Below, one piece after another: positions 46,462 through 54,607 of a stretch of 64,000 nt of DNA. Under the pieces are notes generated by a model. The model ran no database searches. It was not told the DNA's origin and saw nothing but the letters and a program-made list of their open reading frames with translations. The translations under genes and the position numbers were made by a program. Source of the stretch: Acidobacteriota bacterium (GTDB lineage Bacteria; Acidobacteriota; Thermoanaerobaculia; Gp7-AA8); assembly GCA_003223645.1 (NCBI GenBank), contig QHVT01000008.1, forward strand, positions 186,001 through 250,000. The letters are read 5' to 3'. Position 1 is the first letter of the stretch; each line of letters begins with the position of its first letter.

Positions 46462-47874
46462 ATGAAAACACTCCTGGCGGCGGTTCTGACGGCAATTCTT
46501 ACTTCCGCAGCGCTCGCACAAACTCCTGAACAAACGCCTCCACCGCCACCGCCCGCCGACGAAACGCAGACGCAAAAACCGCCCGAGAACCCGCCCGCGA
46601 ATCCACCCGCCGAGACTCCGCAGCCGCAACCGGCGCCCGAGCAACAACCGCCGCAACCCGCGCCTCCGCCGCCGCCTCCCGCGCCCGCACAAACACAATC
46701 GCCGACGGTGCTTTCCGATGCGGCGAGCGGCACGTACGAGCGGCGCGATCAATCGCTGCCGTCGATCAACTTGTACTTACCCGAGGGACAGGCCAGCGTG
46801 CGGCTCCGCAAGTTGATCAAGAACGTGCTCTTCGAGAGTCAGATCGACTACGAGTTCGTCAACGGCGACATCTCGACGTTCCTTCGCTACAAGTACTACG
46901 CGCGCAACTTCACGTACCGCCTCAGCGTCTTCGACTCGATCGATTTCCCCGACATCACCTCCTCTGACAGCACGCGCGAATTCGAGCGCGTGCGCGGCGG
47001 CCTTCTCCTCCTCGGCTTTCCGCGCGACTACAACAACCGCTGGTTCTTTCTCCTGCAGGACGACAGCCTCTCGTTCGGCGACGTGAATCGTCCCGACAAT
47101 CGGAAGAACAACCTCTATACGAAGGTCGGCTATCAATACGGCACGCAGTTCGATGAGCGCATGAACGCGATCGTCGGCGAGCAGCGAGGACGCATCACGC
47201 CGGTGCTGACCGCGTTCCGCGAGATCGGTCCGCAGAAAACCGGCATCGCCGCGGCGGTCACCCAAAGCGCGGGAACGTTGGGCGGCGATTACACGTACAC
47301 GAGGTTCGAAGCAGAAGGACTGCGGCGCTTCGATCTGACGTCGACGTCATTCGTGTTCTCGCGTCTCCACGTCGGCTCGTTCCTCGCGCGCGATGAGATC
47401 AATCCTCCGCCCGCGCCGCGCGATCGCAACGGCGACGGCAAGATCGACGAAACCGACGTCACGCCTCAATGGGAGTTTTTCGACATCCCGCAGTCCGAGT
47501 TCTTCCGCCTCGGCGGACGCGAAGCGCTGAAGTCGATCAAGACCAACGACGACTCGATCGGCACTCACGAAGTGCACCTCACGAACGAATTGTTCTTCCC
47601 GATCTTCCGCAATCGCGACTACCGCGTCGGCCCGCTCTACTGGAACACGCTCTACGGCATCGGCTACGTCGGCGCCGGAACGGTGGGATTCAAAGTGAAC
47701 GAGCTCGTGAAAACGAGCCGTCTCGTAGTCGACGCGGGAATCGGAACGGAGTCGGCGATCACCTTCCGCGACTACGACATCTACTTCAGCGTGATCTACG
47801 CGAGAGCGCTGCGGAAGCCGGACGGGATTGATGAGGGGAATGGATTCAGGTTCTCGATTCGGACGGTGAGATAA
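46462..47874 (+). CDS. Outer-membrane beta-barrel (surface antigen-like) protein
   Basis: Signal peptide MKTLLAAVLTAILTSAALA, then a strongly Pro-rich segment (residues about 22-78), then a barrel-like domain of alternating strands (FEGQID-like FESQIDYEFVNGDISTF, NFTYRLSVFDS, DYTYTRFEAEGLRRFDL). Shows a D15/surface-antigen-like ending (GNGFRFSIRTVR). The RDRNGDGKIDETDV segment at about 316-328 is an EF-hand-like Ca-binding loop. 470 aa. Probably outer membrane; no known function. Confidence 0.78.
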   Translation: MKTLLAAVLTAILTSAALAQTPEQTPPPPPPADETQTQKPPENPPANPPAETPQPQPAPEQQPPQPAPPPPPPAPAQTQSPTVLSDAASGTYERRDQSLPSINLYLPEGQASVRLRKLIKNVLFESQIDYEFVNGDISTFLRYKYYARNFTYRLSVFDSIDFPDITSSDSTREFERVRGGLLLLGFPRDYNNRWFFLLQDDSLSFGDVNRPDNRKNNLYTKVGYQYGTQFDERMNAIVGEQRGRITPVLTAFREIGPQKTGIAAAVTQSAGTLGGDYTYTRFEAEGLRRFDLTSTSFVFSRLHVGSFLARDEINPPPAPRDRNGDGKIDETDVTPQWEFFDIPQSEFFRLGGREALKSIKTNDDSIGTHEVHLTNELFFPIFRNRDYRVGPLYWNTLYGIGYVGAGTVGFKVNELVKTSRLVVDAGIGTESAITFRDYDIYFSVIYARALRKPDGIDEGNGFRFSIRTVR

Positions 47875-47908
47875 AAAAAACGCGGGCAGGAGCCCTGCTC
47901 CTGCCCGC
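47873..47908 (-). terminator. Rho-independent terminator after the BON-domain gene
   Basis: Hairpin GCGGGCAGGAGC / GCTCCTGCCCGC (47882-47908) followed, on the minus strand, by eight T. The A-run begins at the stop codon of the 46462 gene, so the site may end that transcript too. Confidence 0.85.
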
Positions 47909-47931
47909 TGCTCGCCCCATCACTTGCTGAG

Positions 47932-48408
47932 TTAGAACTTCACCAGCGCCAACTCTACGCGCTCCACTCCGCTGATGCCGCGCACCACCTGCATTGCGAC
48001 GTCTTTCTGCAACTCGTGTTGCACCTGTCCGCCCACGTGCACGACGCCCTGATCCGTACGGACCTGGAAGCGGCAGCCGTCGAGCGCGCGATGGATGCTC
48101 AACGCGACCTCGGCCTTACGCGTCAACTCGGCGTCGTTGTTCTGAAGGGTCTGGATGAGATTCGCCACGCGCGCGTATCCATGCGACTTCGCGAAATCGC
48201 TGAGAATCTCGGCCTGGGCTTTGTCGGCGGTGCCGCGAATGATCACGATTCCCGCGATCTGATAAACCTGAAGATGCTTCACCACGGCATTCGCGCCGCG
48301 GAACGTATCAGTGAGGTCGGTGACTTGAGGATTTTCCGCGAGCGCCGCCGGTACGATCACGGCGACGAACATCGCGATGAGAAGGGTCCGGGTCGTTTGG
48401 CGCTTCAT
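47932..48408 (-). CDS. BON-domain periplasmic protein
   Basis: 158 aa from the ATG at 48408 (MKRQTTRTLLIAMFVAVIVPAALA signal peptide). The mature region holds two BON-like modules, shown by VYQIAGIVIIRGTADKAQAEILSDFAKSHGYARVANLI, whose end is quoted as GYARVANLIQ, and QGVVHVGGQVQHELQKDVAM. BON domains bind phospholipid or lipopolysaccharide and often serve in osmotic-shock or envelope integrity roles. Terminator at 47873. Confidence 0.82.
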   Translation of the reverse strand: MKRQTTRTLLIAMFVAVIVPAALAENPQVTDLTDTFRGANAVVKHLQVYQIAGIVIIRGTADKAQAEILSDFAKSHGYARVANLIQTLQNNDAELTRKAEVALSIHRALDGCRFQVRTDQGVVHVGGQVQHELQKDVAMQVVRGISGVERVELALVKF

Positions 48409-48503
48409 GATTCCAGTGTCTCCTGGCACTGGATAGAGCACCGCGCGTGCCACATTGTCACTTCTTTGCAGGAAAAGAATTTAGCGCAGAGCGCGTGAAA
48501 TTT

Positions 48504-48656
48504 TTACGCCGCTCGCGACGGTAAGGAAACCGCGACGGGCTCATCCTGGCCGTACGGCTCCGCATTCAGGTGATGCACGTACACGCGCCACAGCAGCGTG
48601 ACCGCAAGCGCGAGGATCACGACGATCGTGACGGCGGCGAGAACGCGTCGAGTCAT
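48504..48656 (-). CDS. Possible 50-aa single-span membrane protein
   Basis: ATG at 48656 reads MTRRVLAAVTIVVILALAV as a hydrophobic helix followed by TLLWRVYVHHLNAEPYGQDE and a short tail, ending at TAA (48504-48506). The helix and basic N-terminus look like a real small membrane protein, in the gap between mutL and the BON gene and divergent from mutL. No homology can be assessed and no strong Shine-Dalgarno is present. Confidence 0.5.
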   Translation of the reverse strand: MTRRVLAAVTIVVILALAVTLLWRVYVHHLNAEPYGQDEPVAVSLPSRAA

Positions 48657-48703
48657 ATCGATATTGTGACTCAGCAACGGCGGTGCCCGTAAAATTCACG
48701 CAA

Positions 48704-50464
48704 ATGCCGCGCGTCCACATCCTCCCCTCCGATCTCGTGAACCAGATCGCGGCGGGAGAGGTCGTCGAGCGACCCGCGTCCGTCGTCAAGGAGCTGATCG
48801 AGAACGCGATCGATGCGGGCGCAACCGCCATCGACATCGTTCTTGAAAACGGAGGCAAGAAACTCATCGAGATCCGCGACAACGGCTGCGGCATGCCGGA
48901 GGAGGACGCGACGCTCGCCATCGAGCGCCACGCGACTTCGAAGATCCGGGACTTCGACGATCTCACGCGCGTCCGCACCCTCGGCTTCCGCGGTGAAGCC
49001 TTGCCGTCGATCGCCAGCGTCTCGCGGTTTACGCTGTTAACCTCCGACAACGAGCGCGGCGAAGCGACGGAGATCGACTGCGATCCCCTCACCGGCGCGC
49101 GCACCGCCCGCCCCGCCGCCCGCGACCGCGGCACCACCGTCTCCGTGCGCGAGCTGTTCGAGAATGTGCCGGCGCGACGCAAGTTCCTCCGCAGCGCCGA
49201 CGCCGAGTTCCGCTCCATCGTGACGGTCGTCTCGTCGTATGCGCTGCCGCTTCCGTCGCGCGCCTTCCGGCTCGAGCACAACGGCCGCGTCGTTCTCGAT
49301 CTCGCACCGGCAGCGAGCGATCGCGATCGCGTCATCCAAATCCTGGGCAGCGAGACCGACGAGCACCTCGCCGCGATCGACGGCACGATCGGCGACACGA
49401 ACGCGACCGGCTACGTGACGCGCGGACTTCGCTTCGGCAGCCGCCGCAACCAATTCTTCTTCGTGAACGGGCGCCTCGTAAAAGACCGCGTCCTCACCCA
49501 CGCGGCCAACCGCGCGGCCGATGCGTTCGACTTCGACGGCCATCCAGCGATCGTCCTCTTCCTCGACATCCCGCCCGAGCTCGTCGACGTCAACGTCCAT
49601 CCCGCAAAGACCGAAGTGCGCTTCCGCGACTCCTCGCAAATTCACGTCGCCGTCGAACAAGCGATCAAGAAGGCGATAGGCGGAGCCGAAGAAGGAGCCG
49701 CGCTTCTCCCCCAGCACCCAGCACCAGGCACCCAGCACTCACCCCTCTTCCCTCCCGAACGCTACGACGCGACCCCCAACTGGACGCCGCAATTCACGCC
49801 GTTGTTTCAGCGCACGCCCGTCGTACAGCCGCCCGTACGGGCGGCGGCAGCTGTTGAATTGGAAGAAGAAGCGCCGCCGCAGCTAGGCGACCTGCAGGGA
49901 CGCATCATCGGCCAATACCGATTGAGCTACATCCTGCTCGATACACCGGGTGGATTGCGGCTCGTTGACCAGCACGTCGCGCACGAGCGCGTTTTGTACG
50001 ACCGCTACCTCGCACGCGTCGAGGCGCGCGCACCCGTATCCCAACAACTCCTCACTCCGATCCTCTACGAGACCGGCGCAAACGAAAGTGCAGTGCTCGA
50101 GTCCCACATCGAAGAGTTGCGTGCCGTCGGCTTCGACGTCGAACGCTTCTCCGGCAACACCTTCGCGATCTCCGCCCTCCCGCCCGAGCTCGTACGCAAC
50201 GATGTCGAGACCTTCCTCGTGAAACTGATCGACGCTTCGCTTGAAGAAAAATCCTCGCACGTGAAGACCGTGCGCGAGCGCATCACCGCATCGCTTGCCT
50301 GTCAGGCAGCGATCAAAGTCCATCGCCCGCTCACCGGCGAAGAAATGGCGCGTGTCGTCGCCGAGCTCCTCCAATCCTCCAATCCCTTTGCCTGCCCCCA
50401 CGGCCGCCCGATCATCGTGGACATCCGCCACCTCGACATCGAGCGGCACTTCCACAGGAAGTAG
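48704..50464 (+). CDS. mutL: DNA mismatch repair protein MutL (endonuclease-type)
   Basis: Matchmaker and nicking enzyme of mismatch repair. N-terminal GHKL ATPase: IAAGEVVERPASVVKEL, DNGCGMP, TSKIRDFDDL and GFRGEALPSIASVS. The C-terminal domain keeps the endonuclease-type motifs DQHVAHERVLYD (about residue 421), SLACQAAIK and CPHGRP, so this MutL can probably nick DNA itself, as in bacteria without MutH; the last Glu of the usual DQHAAHERxxYE is Asp here. The start at 48704 is preferred to the longer frame by family N-terminus. Part of the linker (about residues 336-348) is encoded by a repeat. Confidence 0.95.
   Translation: MPRVHILPSDLVNQIAAGEVVERPASVVKELIENAIDAGATAIDIVLENGGKKLIEIRDNGCGMPEEDATLAIERHATSKIRDFDDLTRVRTLGFRGEALPSIASVSRFTLLTSDNERGEATEIDCDPLTGARTARPAARDRGTTVSVRELFENVPARRKFLRSADAEFRSIVTVVSSYALPLPSRAFRLEHNGRVVLDLAPAASDRDRVIQILGSETDEHLAAIDGTIGDTNATGYVTRGLRFGSRRNQFFFVNGRLVKDRVLTHAANRAADAFDFDGHPAIVLFLDIPPELVDVNVHPAKTEVRFRDSSQIHVAVEQAIKKAIGGAEEGAALLPQHPAPGTQHSPLFPPERYDATPNWTPQFTPLFQRTPVVQPPVRAAAAVELEEEAPPQLGDLQGRIIGQYRLSYILLDTPGGLRLVDQHVAHERVLYDRYLARVEARAPVSQQLLTPILYETGANESAVLESHIEELRAVGFDVERFSGNTFAISALPPELVRNDVETFLVKLIDASLEEKSSHVKTVRERITASLACQAAIKVHRPLTGEEMARVVAELLQSSNPFACPHGRPIIVDIRHLDIERHFHRK
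49711..49742. repeat. CAGCACC heptamer array inside the mutL linker
   Basis: CAGCACCCAGCACCAGGCAC followed by CCAGCAC, the same units as family J arm at 37215-37241, but single-arm and in frame, encoding QHPAPGTQHS in the flexible linker. Confidence 0.85.
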
Positions 50465-50497
50465 AAATTGACACCTCCGCCGCGCGGCTTCAACACT

Positions 50498-50537
50498 AAT
50501 GCGCATGAAACTTCCGAAATGCGCATGAAACTTCCGA
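50498..50537. repeat. 20-bp tandem duplication at the yraN start
   Basis: AATGCGCATGAAACTTCCGA occurs twice head-to-tail (50498-50517 and 50518-50537). The first copy provides an out-of-frame ATG that opens a 9-codon reading frame ending at TGA 50526-50528, overlapping a start codon of yraN. Confidence 0.95.
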
Positions 50538-50917
50538 CGAAGCTCCTCGGCAAATTCGGCGAATGGTGGGCGGAATGGTTCTATCGCCTCCGCGGCTACA
50601 TCGTCGTCGCGAAGAACGCGCGCAGCACGTACGGTGAGATCGACCTCGTCCTCCGCCGCGGCCGCACCCTCGTCATCGCGGAAGTGAAGACGCGCCAGAG
50701 CCGCACCGCCGGCGAAGGCGTCGATGCCGTCACCCGACACAAACGCGACCGCCTCATCCGACTCGGCCACCGCTTCGCCGCAAACCATCCCGACACCCAA
50801 CTCCGCTACGACATCATCTCCAACTTCTGGACCGGCTGGCGGTTCGTCGTGTCCCACTACGCCGATGCGTTCCAACCGCTGGTCGACGCGCAGCGGCCGT
50901 GGGTATTGCGGGGGTAA
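50519..50917 (+). CDS. yraN: UPF0102 (YraN) endonuclease-like protein
   Basis: Archaeal Holliday-junction-resolvase-like fold: LGKFGEWWAEWFYRLRGYIVVAKNARSTYGEIDLV, quoted as GEWWAEWFYRLRGY and YGEIDLV, then VIAEVKTRQS with the PD-(D/E)xK acid and Lys, and a closing RYDIIS strand. About 132 aa from 50519 or two codons later. Next to mutL, compatible with a DNA-processing role, but function is unproven in the family. Confidence 0.88.
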   Translation: MRMKLPTKLLGKFGEWWAEWFYRLRGYIVVAKNARSTYGEIDLVLRRGRTLVIAEVKTRQSRTAGEGVDAVTRHKRDRLIRLGHRFAANHPDTQLRYDIISNFWTGWRFVVSHYADAFQPLVDAQRPWVLRG

Positions 50918-50924
50918 AGACCGA

Positions 50925-51186
50925 ACGCAGAACGCAGAACGCAGAGCTGAGAAAGGGTTCGTCGTTCTGCCATCTGCCATCTGCCATCTGCCTTCTGCCA
51001 TCTGCTTTCTGCGTTCCGCGTTCCGCCTTCTGCCTTCCGCCTTCTGCGTTCTGCGTTCTGCCTTCTGCCATCTGCCTTCTGCTTTCTGCCTTCTGCCATC
51101 TGCCATCTGCCTTCTGCCTTCTGCTTTCTGCTTTCTGCTTTCTGCTTTCTGCCTTCTGCCTTCTGCTTTCTGCTTTCTGCTTTCCA
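50925..51186. repeat. Expanded heptamer array, families E/F (CTTCTGC and CATCTGC variants)
   Basis: Short left arm of GAACGCAGAACGCAGAA (50923-50946) and a very long right arm (about 50965-51184) of some 31 heptamers such as TTCTGCC, CATCTGC, GTTCTGC and TTTCTGC. The largest such array in the window, between yraN and the metzincin gene. Confidence 0.92.
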
Positions 51187-51237
51187 AAGGTAGGGAAACC
51201 CTCTCTCCGCGTCACTCCTTTACGAGAGAACCTCGCG

Positions 51238-51927
51238 ATGCCCACCGAACCGGAGCCGATCCGTTGTTGTGTCGACGTCTTCGACGCGCCCCCGCCCACC
51301 CGGGTCGCGGAGCGGATGGCGCTCATGAAGGACGAGACGTGGGGGTCGGGATTCAAGTTGCGGGTGCGGTTTCTGGAGGGCGAGAAGGCCGTTCAGGACA
51401 AGGTCAAAAAGGTTGCGCTGCAGTGGATGGACCATGCGAACATCAACATGGTGTTCGTGAAAGACGGCGACGCGGAAGTACGGGTCGCATTCCGGCCCGG
51501 CGGGTCTTGGTCAGAGGTGGGGAAGCGCTCCAAAAAGATCGAGCAGGCGAAGCCGTCGATGAATTTCGGGTGGCTCACTCCCGTCACCGCCGATGACGAG
51601 TATCAGCGCGTGGTGCTGCACGAGTTCGGACATGCGCTCGGATGCATTCACGAACATCAGCATCCCGCCGGCGGGATCCACTGGAACAAGCAGAAGGTGT
51701 ACGACTACTACAAGCGCACGAACGGGTGGGACCCGCCGCGCGTCGACACCAACATCTTTCAGGCGTATTCGGCGGATCTCATCAAAGGAACCGGCCAGGC
51801 CGATCCGAAGTCGATCATGATGTATCCGATTCCCGCGGCGTTGACCGAAGACGGATTCACCGTCGGATGGAATCGCGAGCTGTCGCTGACGGACAAGAAG
51901 TTCATCAAGACTCTCTACCCCTTCTGA
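51238..51927 (+). CDS. Metzincin-type zinc metalloprotease, apparently cytosolic, 229 aa
   Basis: The zinc motif HEFGHALGCIHE (His128, Glu129, His132, His138) and Met-turn SIMMYPI (192-198) define a metzincin of the astacin/serralysin (M12/M10) kind. A possible third feature is the QHPAGGIHWN stretch. No signal peptide precedes the start at 51238 (MPTEPEPIRCCVDVFD), unusual for this mainly secreted class. First gene of a cluster with a caspase-like protease 12 bp downstream, so a joint proteolytic role is inferred. Substrate unknown. Confidence 0.82.
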   Translation: MPTEPEPIRCCVDVFDAPPPTRVAERMALMKDETWGSGFKLRVRFLEGEKAVQDKVKKVALQWMDHANINMVFVKDGDAEVRVAFRPGGSWSEVGKRSKKIEQAKPSMNFGWLTPVTADDEYQRVVLHEFGHALGCIHEHQHPAGGIHWNKQKVYDYYKRTNGWDPPRVDTNIFQAYSADLIKGTGQADPKSIMMYPIPAALTEDGFTVGWNRELSLTDKKFIKTLYPF

Positions 51928-51939
51928 GGAGCGGCGTGA

Positions 51940-53001
51940 ATGGGCGCGAAGGATTACGCGATCGTCGTCGGGATCAGCAAGTACCCCGCCCTCGGCGATC
52001 TCGTCGGGCCGGAAGCCGACGCGCGCGACTTTCATGCGTGGCTCATCGATCCGCAGGGCGGCGCCGTGCCGGAGGCGAACGTCACGCTGCTGCTTTCTTC
52101 CAACTACCCCGTCGCGGCGCAGCTGAAGGCGAAGCCGCAGGTCGCGGACATCGAAGCGGTGTTCGACGACTTCTACGTGAAGGGACGCGAGGAGTCGGTC
52201 GTCGGCGATCGCCTGTATCTCTACTTCGCCGGTCACGGCTTCGCGCCTTCGCTCGAAGATGCCGCGCTGCTCATGGCCAACGCCGCGCGCGGGATGACCG
52301 GCTATCACATCCCCGGACGCAAGTACGCGAACTGGTTCCGGCAGGCCGCGTTCTTCAAGGAAGTCGTGCTCATCATGGACTGCTGCCGCGAGAACTATCA
52401 GCTCAGCGCCGTCCGCAACGTTCCGTACGAGCAGTTGAACGGCGATCCGCCGGCGACACCGTTCTTCGCGTTCGCAACGCAGTGGTCGCGCGCGGCGCGC
52501 GAGGGACCGTGGGGCGACGGCGGCGCGATGCGCGGCCTGTTCACGCTCGCGCTGCTGGCCGGACTGCGCGGCGGCGCGGCGCGCGACGCGAACGGACAAA
52601 TCGCCGGCGACGCGCTGGAGAGCTTCGTCTTCAACTTCGTGCGCAAGAGATTCACCGAAGGAGGCGATCAGGAAGAGCATCCCGATCCGGAATTCTCCTA
52701 CGACAAGATGAAGCCGCTCGTGTTCGGCGCGCCGGCCGCGGCTCCAGGCGCAGCCGTGCCGCTGGCGGCGGCCGACGCGTACATCGTGCGCATCGCCATC
52801 CAGAATGGCGATGCGGGAAAGAAGTTAACACTGTCAACCAACGGCAGGCCGGACATCGCGCCGGCGGTGCAGCAGCCGGACAAGTGGGAGTGGCATCTCG
52901 ACATGGCAGGCTTGTACAAAGTGACGCGCAGCGACGGGAAGTCGAAATTGTTCGAAGTGATCGGCGAGAAGAAGGAAGCGATCGATGTCAGCTTCGACTG
53001 A
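51940..53001 (+). CDS. Caspase-like cysteine peptidase, 353 aa
   Basis: Caspase/metacaspase fold (C14): strand AIVVGISKYPALGDL, then the catalytic dyad His99 in YFAGHGFAP and Cys149 in IMDCCREN. After about residue 240 a Pro/Ala-rich linker leads into a C-terminal beta-rich domain (IVRIAIQNGDAGKKLTL, DMAGLYKVTRS) that may bind a partner. No signal peptide. The next gene overlaps by 17 bp, so the two are co-translated and likely partners. Bacterial caspases often act in suicidal or signalling proteolysis; here the trigger is unknown. Confidence 0.85.
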   Translation: MGAKDYAIVVGISKYPALGDLVGPEADARDFHAWLIDPQGGAVPEANVTLLLSSNYPVAAQLKAKPQVADIEAVFDDFYVKGREESVVGDRLYLYFAGHGFAPSLEDAALLMANAARGMTGYHIPGRKYANWFRQAAFFKEVVLIMDCCRENYQLSAVRNVPYEQLNGDPPATPFFAFATQWSRAAREGPWGDGGAMRGLFTLALLAGLRGGAARDANGQIAGDALESFVFNFVRKRFTEGGDQEEHPDPEFSYDKMKPLVFGAPAAAPGAAVPLAAADAYIVRIAIQNGDAGKKLTLSTNGRPDIAPAVQQPDKWEWHLDMAGLYKVTRSDGKSKLFEVIGEKKEAIDVSFD

Positions 53002-54364
53002 GCAAACCATCACCGTCAACGCGCCGCGCGACGTCGAGACGATCATCATCGATCACGCGTTCAATCTCGTGCATCACGGCGTCGGCAGCTTCACGCATGC
53101 GCTCGCGCCGGGCCTGTACAAATTCAAATACCGCCGCGGACTTGCGATTCACGAGACGCTCGAGGAGATCGGCGACGCGCCGCGCACGATCGACGCGCCG
53201 GAGCTCGAGTTCAGCTCCTCCGTTCCTCTCAGCAGCACGCGCGGCGCCGAGGCGAAACATCTCGATGCGGCGCGAAAACTCAGTAACGAGACGCACGTCA
53301 GCGTCGGCTCCGGCAGCCGCATTTTCGCGTTCGCGCGGTGGCTCGCCGAAGACGCGCAGCACAGCCACGACATCGCGACGCGCGTGACGCTGCACAAGCT
53401 CGACGGCACGCTGCTCGTCGACCTCGAGCAGCACGCCGTCGTCGACGACCGGAACGCCACAACCTGCGCCGGCTGCAGCATCGAGCTCGATCCCGGCGCG
53501 TACCGCTTCCGCCTCACGCGCAGCGACGAGCCGCTCGAGCAGATCGTCGTCGCCTCTCCGGGGTGGCAAACGCTGGTCTTCCTGCTGCACGAGCCGTCGC
53601 CCGCGGGAGAAGTGCCGCCCGCTCCGCTCGCATCGGCGTCGATCCTGATGTCGCGCGGCGGCTTCGATCCCGAGAGCGAGATGCTCCGCATGGCCGACGC
53701 CGCGCGCATCGCGCTGCAGGAAAAGCGGACGACGATGCCGCGCGAGCTGCTCTCCGAATTGCTCGACGACAACTTCGCGAATCCGATGCTCGGCATCTAC
53801 GGAGGCTGCGCGCTCGCAACGCAGTCTCCCGACGCACTGCCGCGCGTGTTGTTCGCGCTCGATCGTCTCGTGCCGGGACATCCCGACGTCAACGCGCTCC
53901 ATCTTGCGGTCGGCGAGTCGAACGTCGTCGTGGACGTCCCGCCGATGCTGCGCGCGAGCTGGACCAGCGTCGTCAAAGCATCGGTCGACGGGCGCGCGTT
54001 CATGAATCCGGAATCGCTCGCCGCGCGGATGCCGGCCGCCCTCCTCGAAGGAACGCCGTGGCTGATCTGGTCGCCGAACGCGGTGCTGGACGATGACGAC
54101 GTCGTCGTGCGCGACGTTTCGAACGATCTGAGCGAGCTCGAATCCTGCGTCGGCAACTTCACCGACGGACCGCCCGTCGAGCTCTCCGGCGCGGAGGAAG
54201 AGTTGTTCTCCTATCTCACGCGCCGCGCGCGCATCAACAAGAAGACGACGAAGAGTCAACCGCTGCGCCTCGACGAGAAGATTCTCGCGAACACATTCGG
54301 AACCACGGTTGCGAACGTGCAGTCGATCATCAGCGGACTCGCGACAAAGTTGCGCGGGAACTGA
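52985..54364 (+). CDS. Uncharacterised partner of the caspase-like protease, 459 aa
   Basis: I do not recognise this family. It overlaps the caspase gene by 17 bp. The first 180 residues are beta-rich with regularly spaced strands (NAPRDVETIIIDHAF, GLYKFKYRRG, RVTLHKLDGTLLVDLEQHAVV, GAYRFRLTRSD) that look like a repeat of the beta domain ending the caspase protein. The middle is alpha-helical (residues about 215-280), and the end (residues about 400-459) is a basic helical segment ILANTFGTTVANVQSIISGL that could be a winged-helix or interaction domain. No catalytic motif stands out. A regulator, scaffold or substrate of the caspase is the best guess. Confidence 0.72.
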   Translation: MSASTEQTITVNAPRDVETIIIDHAFNLVHHGVGSFTHALAPGLYKFKYRRGLAIHETLEEIGDAPRTIDAPELEFSSSVPLSSTRGAEAKHLDAARKLSNETHVSVGSGSRIFAFARWLAEDAQHSHDIATRVTLHKLDGTLLVDLEQHAVVDDRNATTCAGCSIELDPGAYRFRLTRSDEPLEQIVVASPGWQTLVFLLHEPSPAGEVPPAPLASASILMSRGGFDPESEMLRMADAARIALQEKRTTMPRELLSELLDDNFANPMLGIYGGCALATQSPDALPRVLFALDRLVPGHPDVNALHLAVGESNVVVDVPPMLRASWTSVVKASVDGRAFMNPESLAARMPAALLEGTPWLIWSPNAVLDDDDVVVRDVSNDLSELESCVGNFTDGPPVELSGAEEELFSYLTRRARINKKTTKSQPLRLDEKILANTFGTTVANVQSIISGLATKLRGN

Positions 54365-54375
54365 GCGCAACCCAC

Positions 54376-54430
54376 GACCCCTCACCCGGCGCTTCGCGCC
54401 GCCCTCTCCCCGCCAGCGGGGCGAGGGGCC
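54376..54430. repeat. Palindromic element, family N copy 1 (CCCTCACCCGGCGCTTCGCGCC)
   Basis: CCCCTCACCCGGCG, GCGCC, CTCTCCCCGCCAGCGGGGCGAG make a stem-loop. A reversed relative is at 54547-54601, with family D copy 4 between them. Confidence 0.8.
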
Positions 54431-54450
54431 ACTTACATGAGCGTCGACTA

Positions 54451-54540
54451 GCCCGGGCTCGGGTTGGCGAGCGAAGCGTCTGCATCAGCCCCCGCCCCGG
54501 GCGCGGGAGCGGGAGCGGGAGCGGGCGCGGGCACGGGAAG
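54451..54540. repeat. G/C-rich array, family D copy 4
   Basis: CCCGGGCTCGGG, then CCCCGCCCCGGGCGCGGGAG and many GGGAGC/GGGCGC units, and the word GCGAAGCG shared with other copies. Confidence 0.85.
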
Positions 54541-54546
54541 GCTCGT

Positions 54547-54601
54547 GATTTGTTGCCCTTCGCCCGCTTGCGGGGAGGTGGCCGAACGCCGGATGAGGGG
54601 C
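54547..54601. repeat. Palindromic element, family N copy 2 (reversed)
   Basis: CCTTCGCCCGCTTGCGGGGAGGTGG...GCCGGATGAGGGG mirrors the 54376 element in the opposite direction; both flank family D copy 4, giving a composite between the convergent 54364 and 54608 ends. Confidence 0.75.
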
Positions 54602-54607
54602 ATGCGT

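Noticed and set aside
50925-51186. Possible CRISPR array
   Set aside because: Units are about 7 bp, contiguous, without spacers; no Cas genes anywhere in the window.
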